Shown here piece by piece: positions 34,959-46,450 of a stretch of DNA of 64,000 nt. Source of the stretch: JAHBVL01 sp963712055 (GTDB lineage Bacteria > Chloroflexota > Chloroflexia > Thermomicrobiales > UBA6265); NCBI GenBank assembly GCA_963712055.1, contig CAVQGN010000003.1, positions 372,001 through 436,000 on the forward strand, written 5' to 3'. Made by a program: the position numbers and the translations under genes. Under the pieces are notes generated by a model. That model was not told the origin of the DNA. It saw only the letters and a list, made by a program, of their open reading frames with translations, and ran no database searches. Each line of letters begins with the position of its first letter. The stretch's first letter is position 1.

Positions 34959-36473
34959 TCAGCCTGACTGAGCCGCCGGAACGGTTCCGCGCGGCGAAGG
35001 CGGCAGTTTCGACGCGATCAGCGCGACGTGGAGCGAGAGACGTTCATGAGGATGCGTAGGGTTCGCACCAGTCATCTCACCAATCTGTTTCAACCGATAT
35101 GCCAGCGTATTGCGGTGGACGCCCAGTAGGCGAGCAGCTTCGATTTGCGATCCTCCTGATTCCAGGAACGCGAGCAGGGTTTCCTGGAGAATGCCCCGAC
35201 GGTCCCTTTCGATCAGGTCTCCAAGCGTATCGGCAGCATACGATTGCAGCGCCCCGCTCCCCCAAAGGGGAAAGAGGAGCCGATAGATACCAACGTTGGC
35301 CGGGGAATCGAATCGAATCTGTCCGGGCGTAATCAATCCGCTCTGTACCAGCGATGCCAGAAAGCGCGCCTGACCAGCTGCCGTTGGGATGCCGCTGGTT
35401 CCTCCGATCCGTGTCGAATAAACCGTCCAGACTCCGGCACTCTCTGACGTCGGCGCAGGCATGACTTGTCCGCGAAGGTGCCGGGTCATCCCAGTCGGAT
35501 ACTCAACGAGTATTGCCGAAAAGCCGTCGACTTCCCCGGCGTCGTGCACCGTGCCGCCACCACTGAGTTCGCGATGAATTGACAACCGATCGACTTCTGG
35601 TCCTGCCAGAACAACCTGAAACACGCCGTTCGAAGGGAGACCGAGCGATCCCGCAACGCGCCCCACTTCGTCGGAGCTTTCCATAAGCAATCCGGCCAAT
35701 GCCGCCGAGCGAGCATTGCCACGCGGTCGGACATCGTTGGCATGCGACTGCGCCGATTCGACCGCGACCGCTATCCGTTCGGCAACGATCCGGACCATCG
35801 CCCTATCGTCACCATTCACGGGTCCAAGAAAGAGCGACGACCCACCCACGAGACGGGTGACATAGCACGGACCGACCCACCCTTTGGTTGGAAGAGGACC
35901 ATCCGGCTCCATCTGTCGACCGACGTCAAAACCGGCGCTCGCTTGAGCGACACCATCGCGAGGATGGGCCACCGCGACTTCGACACCAAGCGCATCCGCA
36001 GTCTTCTGGACAATGTCACCAACCGAAGCACCTAGCGCATTCGCTTGCGACAACATGCGCCCAAGATCAGTGCCGCGCTGATAGATGAGGCCTCGCTGTT
36101 CGGTGAGCAAGCGATTGATATCGCTTTCGAGATCGGGCGGGATGGATTCGGACCAGATCGCCACCAACGGTTCCGGAACATCGACCGGACCATCAACAAT
36201 TACCCCGGTTGCGCCTCGGGCCACAACCTCTCGCATGATCTCTTCGTGTCGCACCCCGGACTCTGACAGGATGCGATCGGGCATAATGACAACCTCGCCC
36301 CCCCGGATTGGTGGCAGAATCGGCATCGACGCTCGCAAGGTCACTCCCCATGTAACCTCACGTTCGAGATCTCGGCTCAGCGAACCACGTGTCGAGTAGT
36401 ATCCAGAGGGGTCGTCGAGAGCAAAACGATGATCCCAGGTCAGCAAGTCAGCAATCGTGATTTCAGCCATCAT
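34959..36473 (-). CDS. PucR-family transcriptional regulator
   Basis: About 504 residues. The N-terminal PucR ligand domain spans about 1-125 (TIADLLTWDH...GGEVVIM...GATGVIVDG). The middle region is GAF/GGDEF-like. The C-terminal helix-turn-helix is LESGGSQIEAARLLGVHRNTLAYRL (split here for length: ESGGSQIEAARLLG, VHRNTLAYRL) near 445-470, the CdaR/PucR DNA-binding motif. Such regulators control purine, amino-acid or sugar-acid catabolism. Two ATGs lie side by side (36473, 36470); GAAAGG suits the second. It is divergent from the ECF transporter gene and convergent with the SIS gene, either of which may be a target. Confidence 0.88.
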   Translation of the reverse strand: MMAEITIADLLTWDHRFALDDPSGYYSTRGSLSRDLEREVTWGVTLRASMPILPPIRGGEVVIMPDRILSESGVRHEEIMREVVARGATGVIVDGPVDVPEPLVAIWSESIPPDLESDINRLLTEQRGLIYQRGTDLGRMLSQANALGASVGDIVQKTADALGVEVAVAHPRDGVAQASAGFDVGRQMEPDGPLPTKGWVGPCYVTRLVGGSSLFLGPVNGDDRAMVRIVAERIAVAVESAQSHANDVRPRGNARSAALAGLLMESSDEVGRVAGSLGLPSNGVFQVVLAGPEVDRLSIHRELSGGGTVHDAGEVDGFSAILVEYPTGMTRHLRGQVMPAPTSESAGVWTVYSTRIGGTSGIPTAAGQARFLASLVQSGLITPGQIRFDSPANVGIYRLLFPLWGSGALQSYAADTLGDLIERDRRGILQETLLAFLESGGSQIEAARLLGVHRNTLAYRLKQIGEMTGANPTHPHERLSLHVALIASKLPPSPRGTVPAAQSG

Positions 36474-36622
36474 GAACCTTTCGGACGGGCAAAGTAATTG
36501 TGCAACGAGCCCTGTTGCTCCCCGACGATCCTGCATTTTTGCGAGACGATGAACCCCACTGACCGCAACAACTCAGCGACCTCTTGGGATTCTTGCACAA
36601 ACACCATCTGGATACAATCTCG

Positions 36623-37468
36623 ATGAACGCTCCTCGAATACCAATCAATTCCCTGGTCATTGTGCTTTCCGCCTCATTGGTCGGTATCCTGGCGTTCCTT
36701 TACCCGTTTCTGCTCCCCGTCATCGAGCCAATCCCGGAAAACCGGGTCCGGTCGAGCGAAGCCCCGTTTCTCTTTCTCATCGTGACCGCGCTTTGCCTGG
36801 CGGCGATAGCCTTCGAATTCCGGCCTACCGCTGATGCAGCGTCACTGCAATCCGCGGCTAAGACCACCGCCTTGCTCGGTGTGCTGGTTGCTGCCGACGC
36901 GGCGCTGCGTTTGATTCCAACCTTTCTGGGAGCTTCGCCGATTTTTCTGCTCATCATGCTGACGGGTGTGGCGTTCGGTCCTGTCGTCGGCTTTCAGATG
37001 GGTACCCTGACCCTTCTCCTCTCGGCCTTCATGACTGGCGGGATCGGACCGTGGCTCCCGTTTCAAATGCTGGTGGCTGGCTGGATCGGACTGACCGCCG
37101 GCTATCTGCCACTACCAGCGTCGACCGCCCGCAAGATCGCTGTTCTCGCCGCTTTCGGAGCCCTCTGGGGATTCGGATACGGCGCGATCATGAATCTCTG
37201 GTCGTGGCCCTTCACGGCCCCGGGGTTGACGGAAGATGTCGGTCTCTACTGGTCGCCGTCGTTGTCCGCCAGCGAATCAGTCGAGCACTATCTCCGCTTT
37301 TACCTCGTGACTTCGATTTGGTATGACGCCTTTCGCGCGCTCGGCAATGTTGCGCTGGTGATAGTGCTCGGTCTTCCAATCCTGAAAACACTCGAGCGCT
37401 ACCGTCGCCAGTTTTCGTGGGAACCCTGGACAGAATTCAGCGATCAACCCGCTGACGACCAACGCTAG
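36623..37468 (+). CDS. ECF-type vitamin transporter substrate-binding (S) component
   Basis: A 281-residue membrane protein with about seven hydrophobic segments. The segment LTGVAFGPVVGFQMGTLTLL followed by GGIGPWLPFQMLVAGWIGL matches the pattern of ECF S-components that hold a vitamin within the membrane and dock on shared EcfT/EcfA. ATG 36623 starts at a sensible position before the first span but has a weak ribosome site. No EcfT or EcfA gene lies nearby, as in group II systems. The next gene on the strand is a B12-dependent enzyme, which makes cobalamin a candidate ligand; that is inference from position only. Confidence 0.65.
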   Translation: MNAPRIPINSLVIVLSASLVGILAFLYPFLLPVIEPIPENRVRSSEAPFLFLIVTALCLAAIAFEFRPTADAASLQSAAKTTALLGVLVAADAALRLIPTFLGASPIFLLIMLTGVAFGPVVGFQMGTLTLLLSAFMTGGIGPWLPFQMLVAGWIGLTAGYLPLPASTARKIAVLAAFGALWGFGYGAIMNLWSWPFTAPGLTEDVGLYWSPSLSASESVEHYLRFYLVTSIWYDAFRALGNVALVIVLGLPILKTLERYRRQFSWEPWTEFSDQPADDQR

Positions 37469-37614
37469 ATCCAGGATTCTTCTCTTCTCTCGCGCTCCTT
37501 CCCCGGCGTTCACGCCGTTCGCCAAGCCCGGCCTGTGGCCACCTGCCCAACCACCACAACGAAAAAAGCAAACCGAATCGAGTTTTGCGCTCGAGGATGA
37601 CAGAATGGCACATA

Positions 37615-37642
37615 TTGTGTTTCAATTGCCGGGCGCTATACT
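37615..37642 (+). promoter_or_regulatory. Candidate promoter of the ribonucleotide reductase gene
   Basis: TTGTGT (37615-37620), a 16-base spacer and TATACT (37637-37642), about 190 bases before the start codon. ATATTGTGT (37612-37620), overlapping the -35, matches the right half of the NrdR box consensus; the left half does not match, so NrdR control is only a suggestion. Confidence 0.45.
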
Positions 37643-37835
37643 AGGGCTTGGTTACGCGACTTGATTTGAGTAGTTCTCAGACGTCGCCCCGACCAGTGAA
37701 ACACCCAGAATTTCGCCGAGATCGATCATCGAAAAATGCGTAGGTACGCTGGCATCGCGTACTGACAATGATGATGACCCTCAGCGTCTCCAGGAGCGCA
37801 GAGCACCGCAATCGCGGTGCCGACAGGAATCGAGG
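37643..37835 (+). promoter_or_regulatory. Long structured 5' leader of the ribonucleotide reductase gene
   Basis: With the region before it, this fills the 367-base gap between the ECF gene and the reductase. It contains no gene. Perfect hairpins occur at 37744-37749/37757-37762 (GTACGC and GCGTAC) and 37803-37809/37814-37820 (GCACCGC, AATC loop, GCGGTGC). The latter is close enough to the ribosome site to affect initiation. The order of conserved cobalamin-riboswitch blocks could not be traced. Confidence 0.4.
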
Positions 37836-41399
<3,564 letters not shown>

Positions 41400-41425
41400 A
41401 CCACGGCTTCAACGACATTCGCTGT

Positions 41426-41454
41426 GAACCGGAGCGGCCTTTCCGCTCCGGTTC
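41426..41454 (+). terminator. Hairpin terminator after nrdJ
   Basis: A perfect 12-bp stem (41426-41437 with 41443-41454) and a 5-base loop, 27 bases after the nrdJ stop. No long T-run follows. Confidence 0.6.
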
Positions 41455-41542
41455 TGCATTGTCAACTTTCAATAATCACCGCAAAGACATTGACCTCGGG
41501 TACGATGACGCTCTGAACTCAGACACACATGTCAGGAGCACC

Positions 41543-42568
41543 ATGAACCCACCCGCAGTGACCTCCACCATCGATCTCAACGCCCCCGGCAAGCAGATCG
41601 GTCGTCTCCGCTATCCGCGTATCTCGAACAATGGCGGTTGGGCCTACGATCTTGTTCCCATCGCGACCATTGCGAATGGCGACGGCCCAACCGTCCTCGT
41701 CAGCGGTGGCAATCATGGAAATGAATACGAAGGCCAGATTGCCGCGTTGCGACTGATCGACGAGATCGAAGCCGATCAGGTGACGGGACGGATCATTGTC
41801 GTGCCGGTCATCTCGGCTGAGGCCGCTTGGGCGAACACCCGTCTCTGGCCGTCTGGAGTGAATTTCAACCGCTCCTTCCCTGGTCGGCCCGATGGACCAC
41901 CCCATGAACTCCTGGCCGACTATTTCACCCGGGTGCTTTTTCCGATGGCCGATGTCGTGATCGACATGCACTCAGGGGGCAACGCGTTCTGGTTTCTCCC
42001 CTGTTCGCATATGCACGTGGTCGACGATCCGGTTCAACGCAAAGCGATGCTCGACGGCATGCTCGCCTGGAACAGCGATTTTCATTTTCTCTATATCGAT
42101 GTCAACGGCGCCGGGCTGCTGCCGGTCGAAGCAGAGAATCAGGGCAAGACAGTGATCACCACCGAACTCGGTGGTGGTGGTCGGGTTCCGGCCGCTGTCC
42201 ACCAACTCGCCTGGAGCGGTCTGACCAACGTTCTCCGCCACGAAGGGGTACTTGGAGGAGAGGTCCAGACTCGCGAATCACTCGGACTCCCGCCAGCAAT
42301 CATCATCGATGGACGCGACCCGACCAACTACGTCAACACCGACGAAGCCGGTTTCTGGGAGAACCTTCTCGAGGCTGGCGATTCAGTGAAGGCGGGTGAC
42401 CCGGTCGGAAGACTCTGGTTTCCGGCAACTCCTGAACGGAAACCACGGACCTTCACCGCGCCACTCGACGGGATCCTGACGGTCATCCGCGCGACCACAC
42501 CGACCCTCGCCGGTGACAGCGTCTTTGTCCTCGGACAACCGATCTCGGCAGCTGAGATCCTGTCGTAG
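41543..42568 (+). CDS. AstE/AspA-family zinc deacylase (DoeB-like)
   Basis: A 341-residue metallo-carboxypeptidase-fold enzyme of the succinylglutamate desuccinylase/aspartoacylase family, which removes acyl groups from amino acids. Zinc ligands and active-site elements visible are GGNHGNEYEGQ near 58-68 (HxxE), NFNRSFPGRPDGP near 112-124 (substrate Arg), and VIDMHSGG near 144-151 (His). A C-terminal beta domain has AGDSVKAGDPVGRLW. It is closest in feel to N-acetyl-diaminobutyrate deacetylase (DoeB). ATG 41543 has AGGAGCACC directly upstream; the open frame before it is rejected. It stands alone between hairpins. Confidence 0.85.
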   Translation: MNPPAVTSTIDLNAPGKQIGRLRYPRISNNGGWAYDLVPIATIANGDGPTVLVSGGNHGNEYEGQIAALRLIDEIEADQVTGRIIVVPVISAEAAWANTRLWPSGVNFNRSFPGRPDGPPHELLADYFTRVLFPMADVVIDMHSGGNAFWFLPCSHMHVVDDPVQRKAMLDGMLAWNSDFHFLYIDVNGAGLLPVEAENQGKTVITTELGGGGRVPAAVHQLAWSGLTNVLRHEGVLGGEVQTRESLGLPPAIIIDGRDPTNYVNTDEAGFWENLLEAGDSVKAGDPVGRLWFPATPERKPRTFTAPLDGILTVIRATTPTLAGDSVFVLGQPISAAEILS

Positions 42569-42751
42569 AACTCCGTTCTTCAGACAGCAAAACGACCGGA
42601 CTGCCTAAAGCAGCCCAGTGGCAACTGTGGGCATAAGCGGGAACAGGTCCCGCCACGGCCATTGCCGGGCTAAAGAAACCTCATCCCGCATTACACCATT
42701 GGCTGTGCTAGTATGTACGTACACTGTGTGCGGTCACTGAGATGACGGCTC

Positions 42752-45103
42752 GTGTTCCCCGCAATTCCTGGTCTGTCAGCGCGTCTGGCAGCCGGGTCTC
42801 AGTTCATCGATGGCGTTCGGCTGGCGAACGCTGTCTGCGTCGAAGGGGAAACACTGTCTATGGCCGAACAGCTTCCTGATGTTGGCCGTCCGCGAGGAAA
42901 CGCCTGGCGCCAACTGACCGAAGAAGGGATCGTCTGGGAAGGACAGATCCTGATCACCGGCGACGAAGCAGACCTCGCTGCTCTGCTTATCATCACCAAC
43001 GAACGATTGGCTTTCGTTCGCGGTGGCTCCATTGCGCTCGATGTCGACCGCGAATGGCTCTATCCGACTCCAGTGCTGCGACGAACGGGTTCCGTTCTTC
43101 TCTGGATCGCCGCGCCTGATTCTCACACATCCGACTCTATCACCGTCGAAGTGCGTGCTGGTCGTCGCGAAGCAGCCCGGATGGTTTCGCTCCTGTCGCC
43201 AGAAGAAGAAACCTGGGCTACTCCGGCCTCGCTGCAAACCTACGTTCCGACCACACCACCCCAGACACCTGATCTGCCGCTGGCCCGCTCCTGGAGCGAG
43301 CCAGCTGATACCGCCGCGAATCGATTCGACGCCGAACCCGTGTTGCCGGTATTTGAAATGCTCGATGACGACGATTTTCCACCGATCGTTGCCCGGTCGA
43401 TCGAACCGTCCGGCTGGGGTTGGAACATAGACCTGAGCGGCGACATCGATGGACCAGTGGCATTGGCCGGTTCGGTCCGCAAACCAGATTCTCCGCTCAC
43501 GCCGGTGCCCGGTCTCGAATCGCGCGATGAACGCGCCCACCGGGCCTGGATCATTCGCTTGAGCGGACTCGTGGCCGCTTTCGCACTTTTCGCTGGTTTC
43601 GCCAGCGGTCTCCTCCCAGGCTGGTCTGACATTCAGAACGCAATTCAACCCGACGAACCAACCGTCGTCTCGGTCGCTGAAGTCCTTGCTCCAACACCAC
43701 CACCGACAGTCGCTCCAACCATCGTCGAAACCGTCGCGCCAACCGCTACCGCGAGCACGGTTTCGATGCCTCAGTCGACAGACCCCATGGACCCAACCGT
43801 CGTCCCCCAGGAAACAGCCGAAGCCATGGGCGTCGGTGGAATGACCGAAACGACGGATGAGCCAGAGGTTGCCGCCGAACCGACCGAGCCGCCCGCTCCA
43901 ACAGCCGAACCAACCCTCGCTCCCACTGAAACCCCATTTCCAACCGAAGCACCTACCGAAGTGCCGGAACCGACCACCGTCTCCGATCAGGTTGCCGCCG
44001 CTCAGGACGTCACCGAAACCCCGGTCGACCAAACACCGATCATCCCACCACCAGCGCCGACCGATACGATCGAACCGACAGCAACACCAGAAACGGCTGT
44101 CCCCACCGAGGAAGTCACCGCGACGTCGGAAGTCGAGACTGGAACAGAAGCCACCCCAAGCACAACCATCACTGGAACTGATATCGGTGGCGCCATCAAC
44201 TCCCAGAGCGCCACGATCGATAGCGCCGAGGTCGCGGCCGATTCCTTTGCCCTGAACGGTGGCCGCTACACAATCGAAGCCGCCTATCGGTCCGAGTCTG
44301 TCCCGGAACTGACGCTCGGACGCTCCAAGATCGGCGAATGGGTCGTTCTGATTGTGAGTGTCTACAACTGGTCAGACGCCCCGTTACCGGTCGTCATGCC
44401 AGACTTCCGTGTCGCTGATGAAGACGATCTCTCCACCGAATACCCGCTCGACACGGCCACGGGTTCCGTTGCCGCCTATCTTGGGATGTCACCGGCGCTC
44501 GGTATGAACGAGACCGGCGAAATTTCGACCGGTAGCATTGACCGGATTGCGCTCGTCTTTTCGGTTCCCACTGGTCTTGGCGATCTCGCCTTGCGCGCGG
44601 GTGAGCAAACGGTCGCGCTCGGACCAGCGTTGACCCGGACCGCCGGCGGCTTCACCGGACCTGGCCAAGCGGTCGCACCGGAACTCGTCGAAGCCCAGGT
44701 CGTTGACGTCATTGACGGCCGCACGATCGTGGTCGAAGTGGACGGCAACTCCTTCACCGTGCAATATCCGGGCATCTCAGTGCCAGCCGCTGGCGAGTGC
44801 TTCGCTGACGAATCGACCACTGCCAATAGCGAATTGATGGTCGGCCAAACGGTCTTTCTCGAGCGCGAACGTCGCAGCCGCGACGCAACCGATGTCTTCC
44901 TGCGGGATGCCTGGGTCGATGACGGCGCCGGCAACCGGACATTGGCCAGCGCGATCCTGGTGGCCAATGGCGTTGCGACTGCCTCTCCTGAAGCTCCGGA
45001 CATTCGCTTTGCAGGTTGGCTCTCTGGCGAGAACCTGGTCGCTCAGCAGAATGCGACCGGACTCTGGTCTGCTTGCGAAGCGCCAGCCGAATCGGGAGCT
45101 TGA
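42752..45103 (+). CDS. Membrane-anchored protein with degenerate staphylococcal-nuclease-like domain
   Basis: 783 residues if begun at the GTG; ATG 42860 (747 residues) with an AGGGGA upstream is equally likely. Residues about 50-150 form a small beta domain of unknown type (GQILITGDEADLAALLIITN). A single membrane span follows near 270-290 (IRLSGLVAAFALFAGF). Next is a 170-residue Pro/Thr/Glu/Val stalk, a beta domain (residues about 500-640) and a C-terminal region (650-775). The last has the layout of SNase/TNase (VVDVIDGRTIVVEV, QYPGIS, ASAILVANGVA, TGLWSAC). The catalytic Arg and Asp positions are replaced, so nuclease activity is unlikely. It is an external or wall-facing protein of unknown function. 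TGTACGTACA, a 10-base palindrome, lies at 42714-42723 upstream. Confidence 0.7.
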   Translation: MFPAIPGLSARLAAGSQFIDGVRLANAVCVEGETLSMAEQLPDVGRPRGNAWRQLTEEGIVWEGQILITGDEADLAALLIITNERLAFVRGGSIALDVDREWLYPTPVLRRTGSVLLWIAAPDSHTSDSITVEVRAGRREAARMVSLLSPEEETWATPASLQTYVPTTPPQTPDLPLARSWSEPADTAANRFDAEPVLPVFEMLDDDDFPPIVARSIEPSGWGWNIDLSGDIDGPVALAGSVRKPDSPLTPVPGLESRDERAHRAWIIRLSGLVAAFALFAGFASGLLPGWSDIQNAIQPDEPTVVSVAEVLAPTPPPTVAPTIVETVAPTATASTVSMPQSTDPMDPTVVPQETAEAMGVGGMTETTDEPEVAAEPTEPPAPTAEPTLAPTETPFPTEAPTEVPEPTTVSDQVAAAQDVTETPVDQTPIIPPPAPTDTIEPTATPETAVPTEEVTATSEVETGTEATPSTTITGTDIGGAINSQSATIDSAEVAADSFALNGGRYTIEAAYRSESVPELTLGRSKIGEWVVLIVSVYNWSDAPLPVVMPDFRVADEDDLSTEYPLDTATGSVAAYLGMSPALGMNETGEISTGSIDRIALVFSVPTGLGDLALRAGEQTVALGPALTRTAGGFTGPGQAVAPELVEAQVVDVIDGRTIVVEVDGNSFTVQYPGISVPAAGECFADESTTANSELMVGQTVFLERERRSRDATDVFLRDAWVDDGAGNRTLASAILVANGVATASPEAPDIRFAGWLSGENLVAQQNATGLWSACEAPAESGA

Positions 45104-45108
45104 TCGCA

Positions 45109-46284
45109 GTGACAGATTACGCTTCGGTATCCGCGCGAACCTTTCGACTGCCTGGTGAAATTCAGTTCGGCAATGGTGTTTCCCAAAGAGTTGCCGAAGA
45201 GGTCGCGCGTCTCGGTGGAAAGCGGGTCCTGCTGATCACCGATCCTGGTGTCATCGCCGCCGGTATCTCGGCCCCGATCGAAGCAAAACTCGAGCGGGCG
45301 GGCTTGCCGGTGATCGTTTTCGCCGACGTCAGCCCGAATCCCCGCGACACTGAAGTTCAAGCGGCAGTTGATCGATCCATGCTGGTGCATGCGGACCTGA
45401 TCGTGGCGGTCGGCGGGGGTAGCCCGATAGACCTCGCCAAAGCGGTAGCCGGGATCGCAACCAACGGTGGCACGCCGCAGGACTGGGTCGCGCCCAGACC
45501 GTTCTCCAAGCTGCCTCTACCGATCATCGCCATCCCGACTACGGCCGGGACTGGCAGCGAAGTCACCCGCAGTTCGGTCATCAACGACACTGAGCGACAG
45601 ATCAAGATCTCACTTCGCGATTCGGCCATCGCGCCGAAAGTCGCGCTCGTCGATCCCGAACTAACCTATTCGCTACCGGCAGCGTTGACCGCTTCCACCG
45701 GGATGGATGCCCTCACCCACGCGATCGAGGCCTACACCGGTCGGTTGGCAACACCGATTACGGACGCGCTGGCCTTGCAGGCGATGAAGATGATCGCCGC
45801 GAACCTTCCGATAGCCGTCGCCGATGGCGGCAATCGCGAGGCCCGGGAAGCGATGATGATGGCAAGCGTTATCGCCGGAATGGCGTTCAGTAATTCTGAT
45901 GTCGCCGCCGTCCATTGCATCGCCGAAGCGATTGGTGGGCGGTATGACACCCCACATGGTGTCGCGAACTCCCTCTTTTTGCCCTACCTCTTCGCCTACA
46001 ACGCCGAAATCGCGCCCGAACGGCATGCCCAGGTCGCGGTCGCGCTCGGAGCCGCCGATGCAAGTCAGGCGACCGCAGACGCCGCCCTGGCCGGTTCGCG
46101 TTATCTGGTCGAACTCGGGCGATCGATCGGTATCCCGCATCTGCAGCAGATTGCCGGGATCGCGCCCGACGATTTCCCCTGGATCGCAGCAGCCTCGGCA
46201 GCCAATCTTTCCAACAGCAGCAATGCCCGCGCGATGCGCGAAGACGACTACCTGGTGATGCTCGAAAGAGCATGGAACGCCTGA
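45109..46284 (+). CDS. Iron-containing (group III) alcohol dehydrogenase
   Basis: A 391-residue enzyme interconverting alcohols and aldehydes with NAD(P). The coenzyme loop VGGGSPIDLAKAVAG is near 104-118. TTAGTGSEVTRSSVI follows, and metal ligands lie in GMDALTHAIEAYTG and in HCIAEAIGGRYDTPHG. The GTG at 45109, five bases after the preceding stop, gives the normal family length; an upstream frame overlapping the previous gene is rejected. It is close enough to the membrane protein gene to share its transcript. The substrate is unknown; members include butanol, lactaldehyde and phosphonate enzymes. Confidence 0.9.
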   Translation: MTDYASVSARTFRLPGEIQFGNGVSQRVAEEVARLGGKRVLLITDPGVIAAGISAPIEAKLERAGLPVIVFADVSPNPRDTEVQAAVDRSMLVHADLIVAVGGGSPIDLAKAVAGIATNGGTPQDWVAPRPFSKLPLPIIAIPTTAGTGSEVTRSSVINDTERQIKISLRDSAIAPKVALVDPELTYSLPAALTASTGMDALTHAIEAYTGRLATPITDALALQAMKMIAANLPIAVADGGNREAREAMMMASVIAGMAFSNSDVAAVHCIAEAIGGRYDTPHGVANSLFLPYLFAYNAEIAPERHAQVAVALGAADASQATADAALAGSRYLVELGRSIGIPHLQQIAGIAPDDFPWIAAASAANLSNSSNARAMREDDYLVMLERAWNA

Positions 46285-46300
46285 CGGCCCTCGTGCCGTC
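46283..46300 (+). terminator. Short hairpin after the alcohol dehydrogenase
   Basis: A 6-bp GC-rich stem (GACGGC with GCCGTC), starting inside the stop codon. It is followed by GAAAAA rather than T, so only a weak candidate. Confidence 0.3.
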
Positions 46301-46404
46301 GAAAAACGCCAATCAGTACCGCGTTTTCGCTTCAACCGCTAAACTCTCCAACGACACACCGAACTTTCGAAAAGCGATGGACGTTTTTCAGGGCGTGTGA
46401 GACA

Positions 46405-46450
46405 ACCGGATCATTCCGGTGACGGTTTGCGAGTGCCATTCAGTTGGCAC
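46405..46450 (+). promoter_or_regulatory. Paired hairpins at the start of the DUF349 gene
   Basis: Two perfect 6-bp stems: ACCGGA-TCAT-TCCGGT (46405-46420) and GTGCCA-TTCAGT-TGGCAC (46433-46450). The second covers the TTG proposed as start, which either argues for the GTG at 46474 or implies control of initiation by structure. Confidence 0.35.

Noticed and set aside
37612..37620. Complete NrdR box in the nrdJ promoter
   Set aside because: Only the right half (ATATTGTGT) matches the published consensus; the left half has two matches in seven, so a full box is not claimed.
37469..37835. Cobalamin riboswitch before nrdJ
   Set aside because: Stretches such as GCCCCGACCAGTGA look partly like its core, and ACCTGCCC at about 37531 resembles the B12 box. 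The blocks are in the wrong order and lie outside the promoter-defined leader.
42776..44032. Long antisense reading frame (418 residues) within the membrane-anchored protein gene
   Set aside because: It is a complementary-strand shadow of the real gene: composition is Trp/Gly/Arg-heavy, there is no ribosome site and no motif. Similar shadows at 12829-13926 and 58919-60067 were dropped for the same reason.
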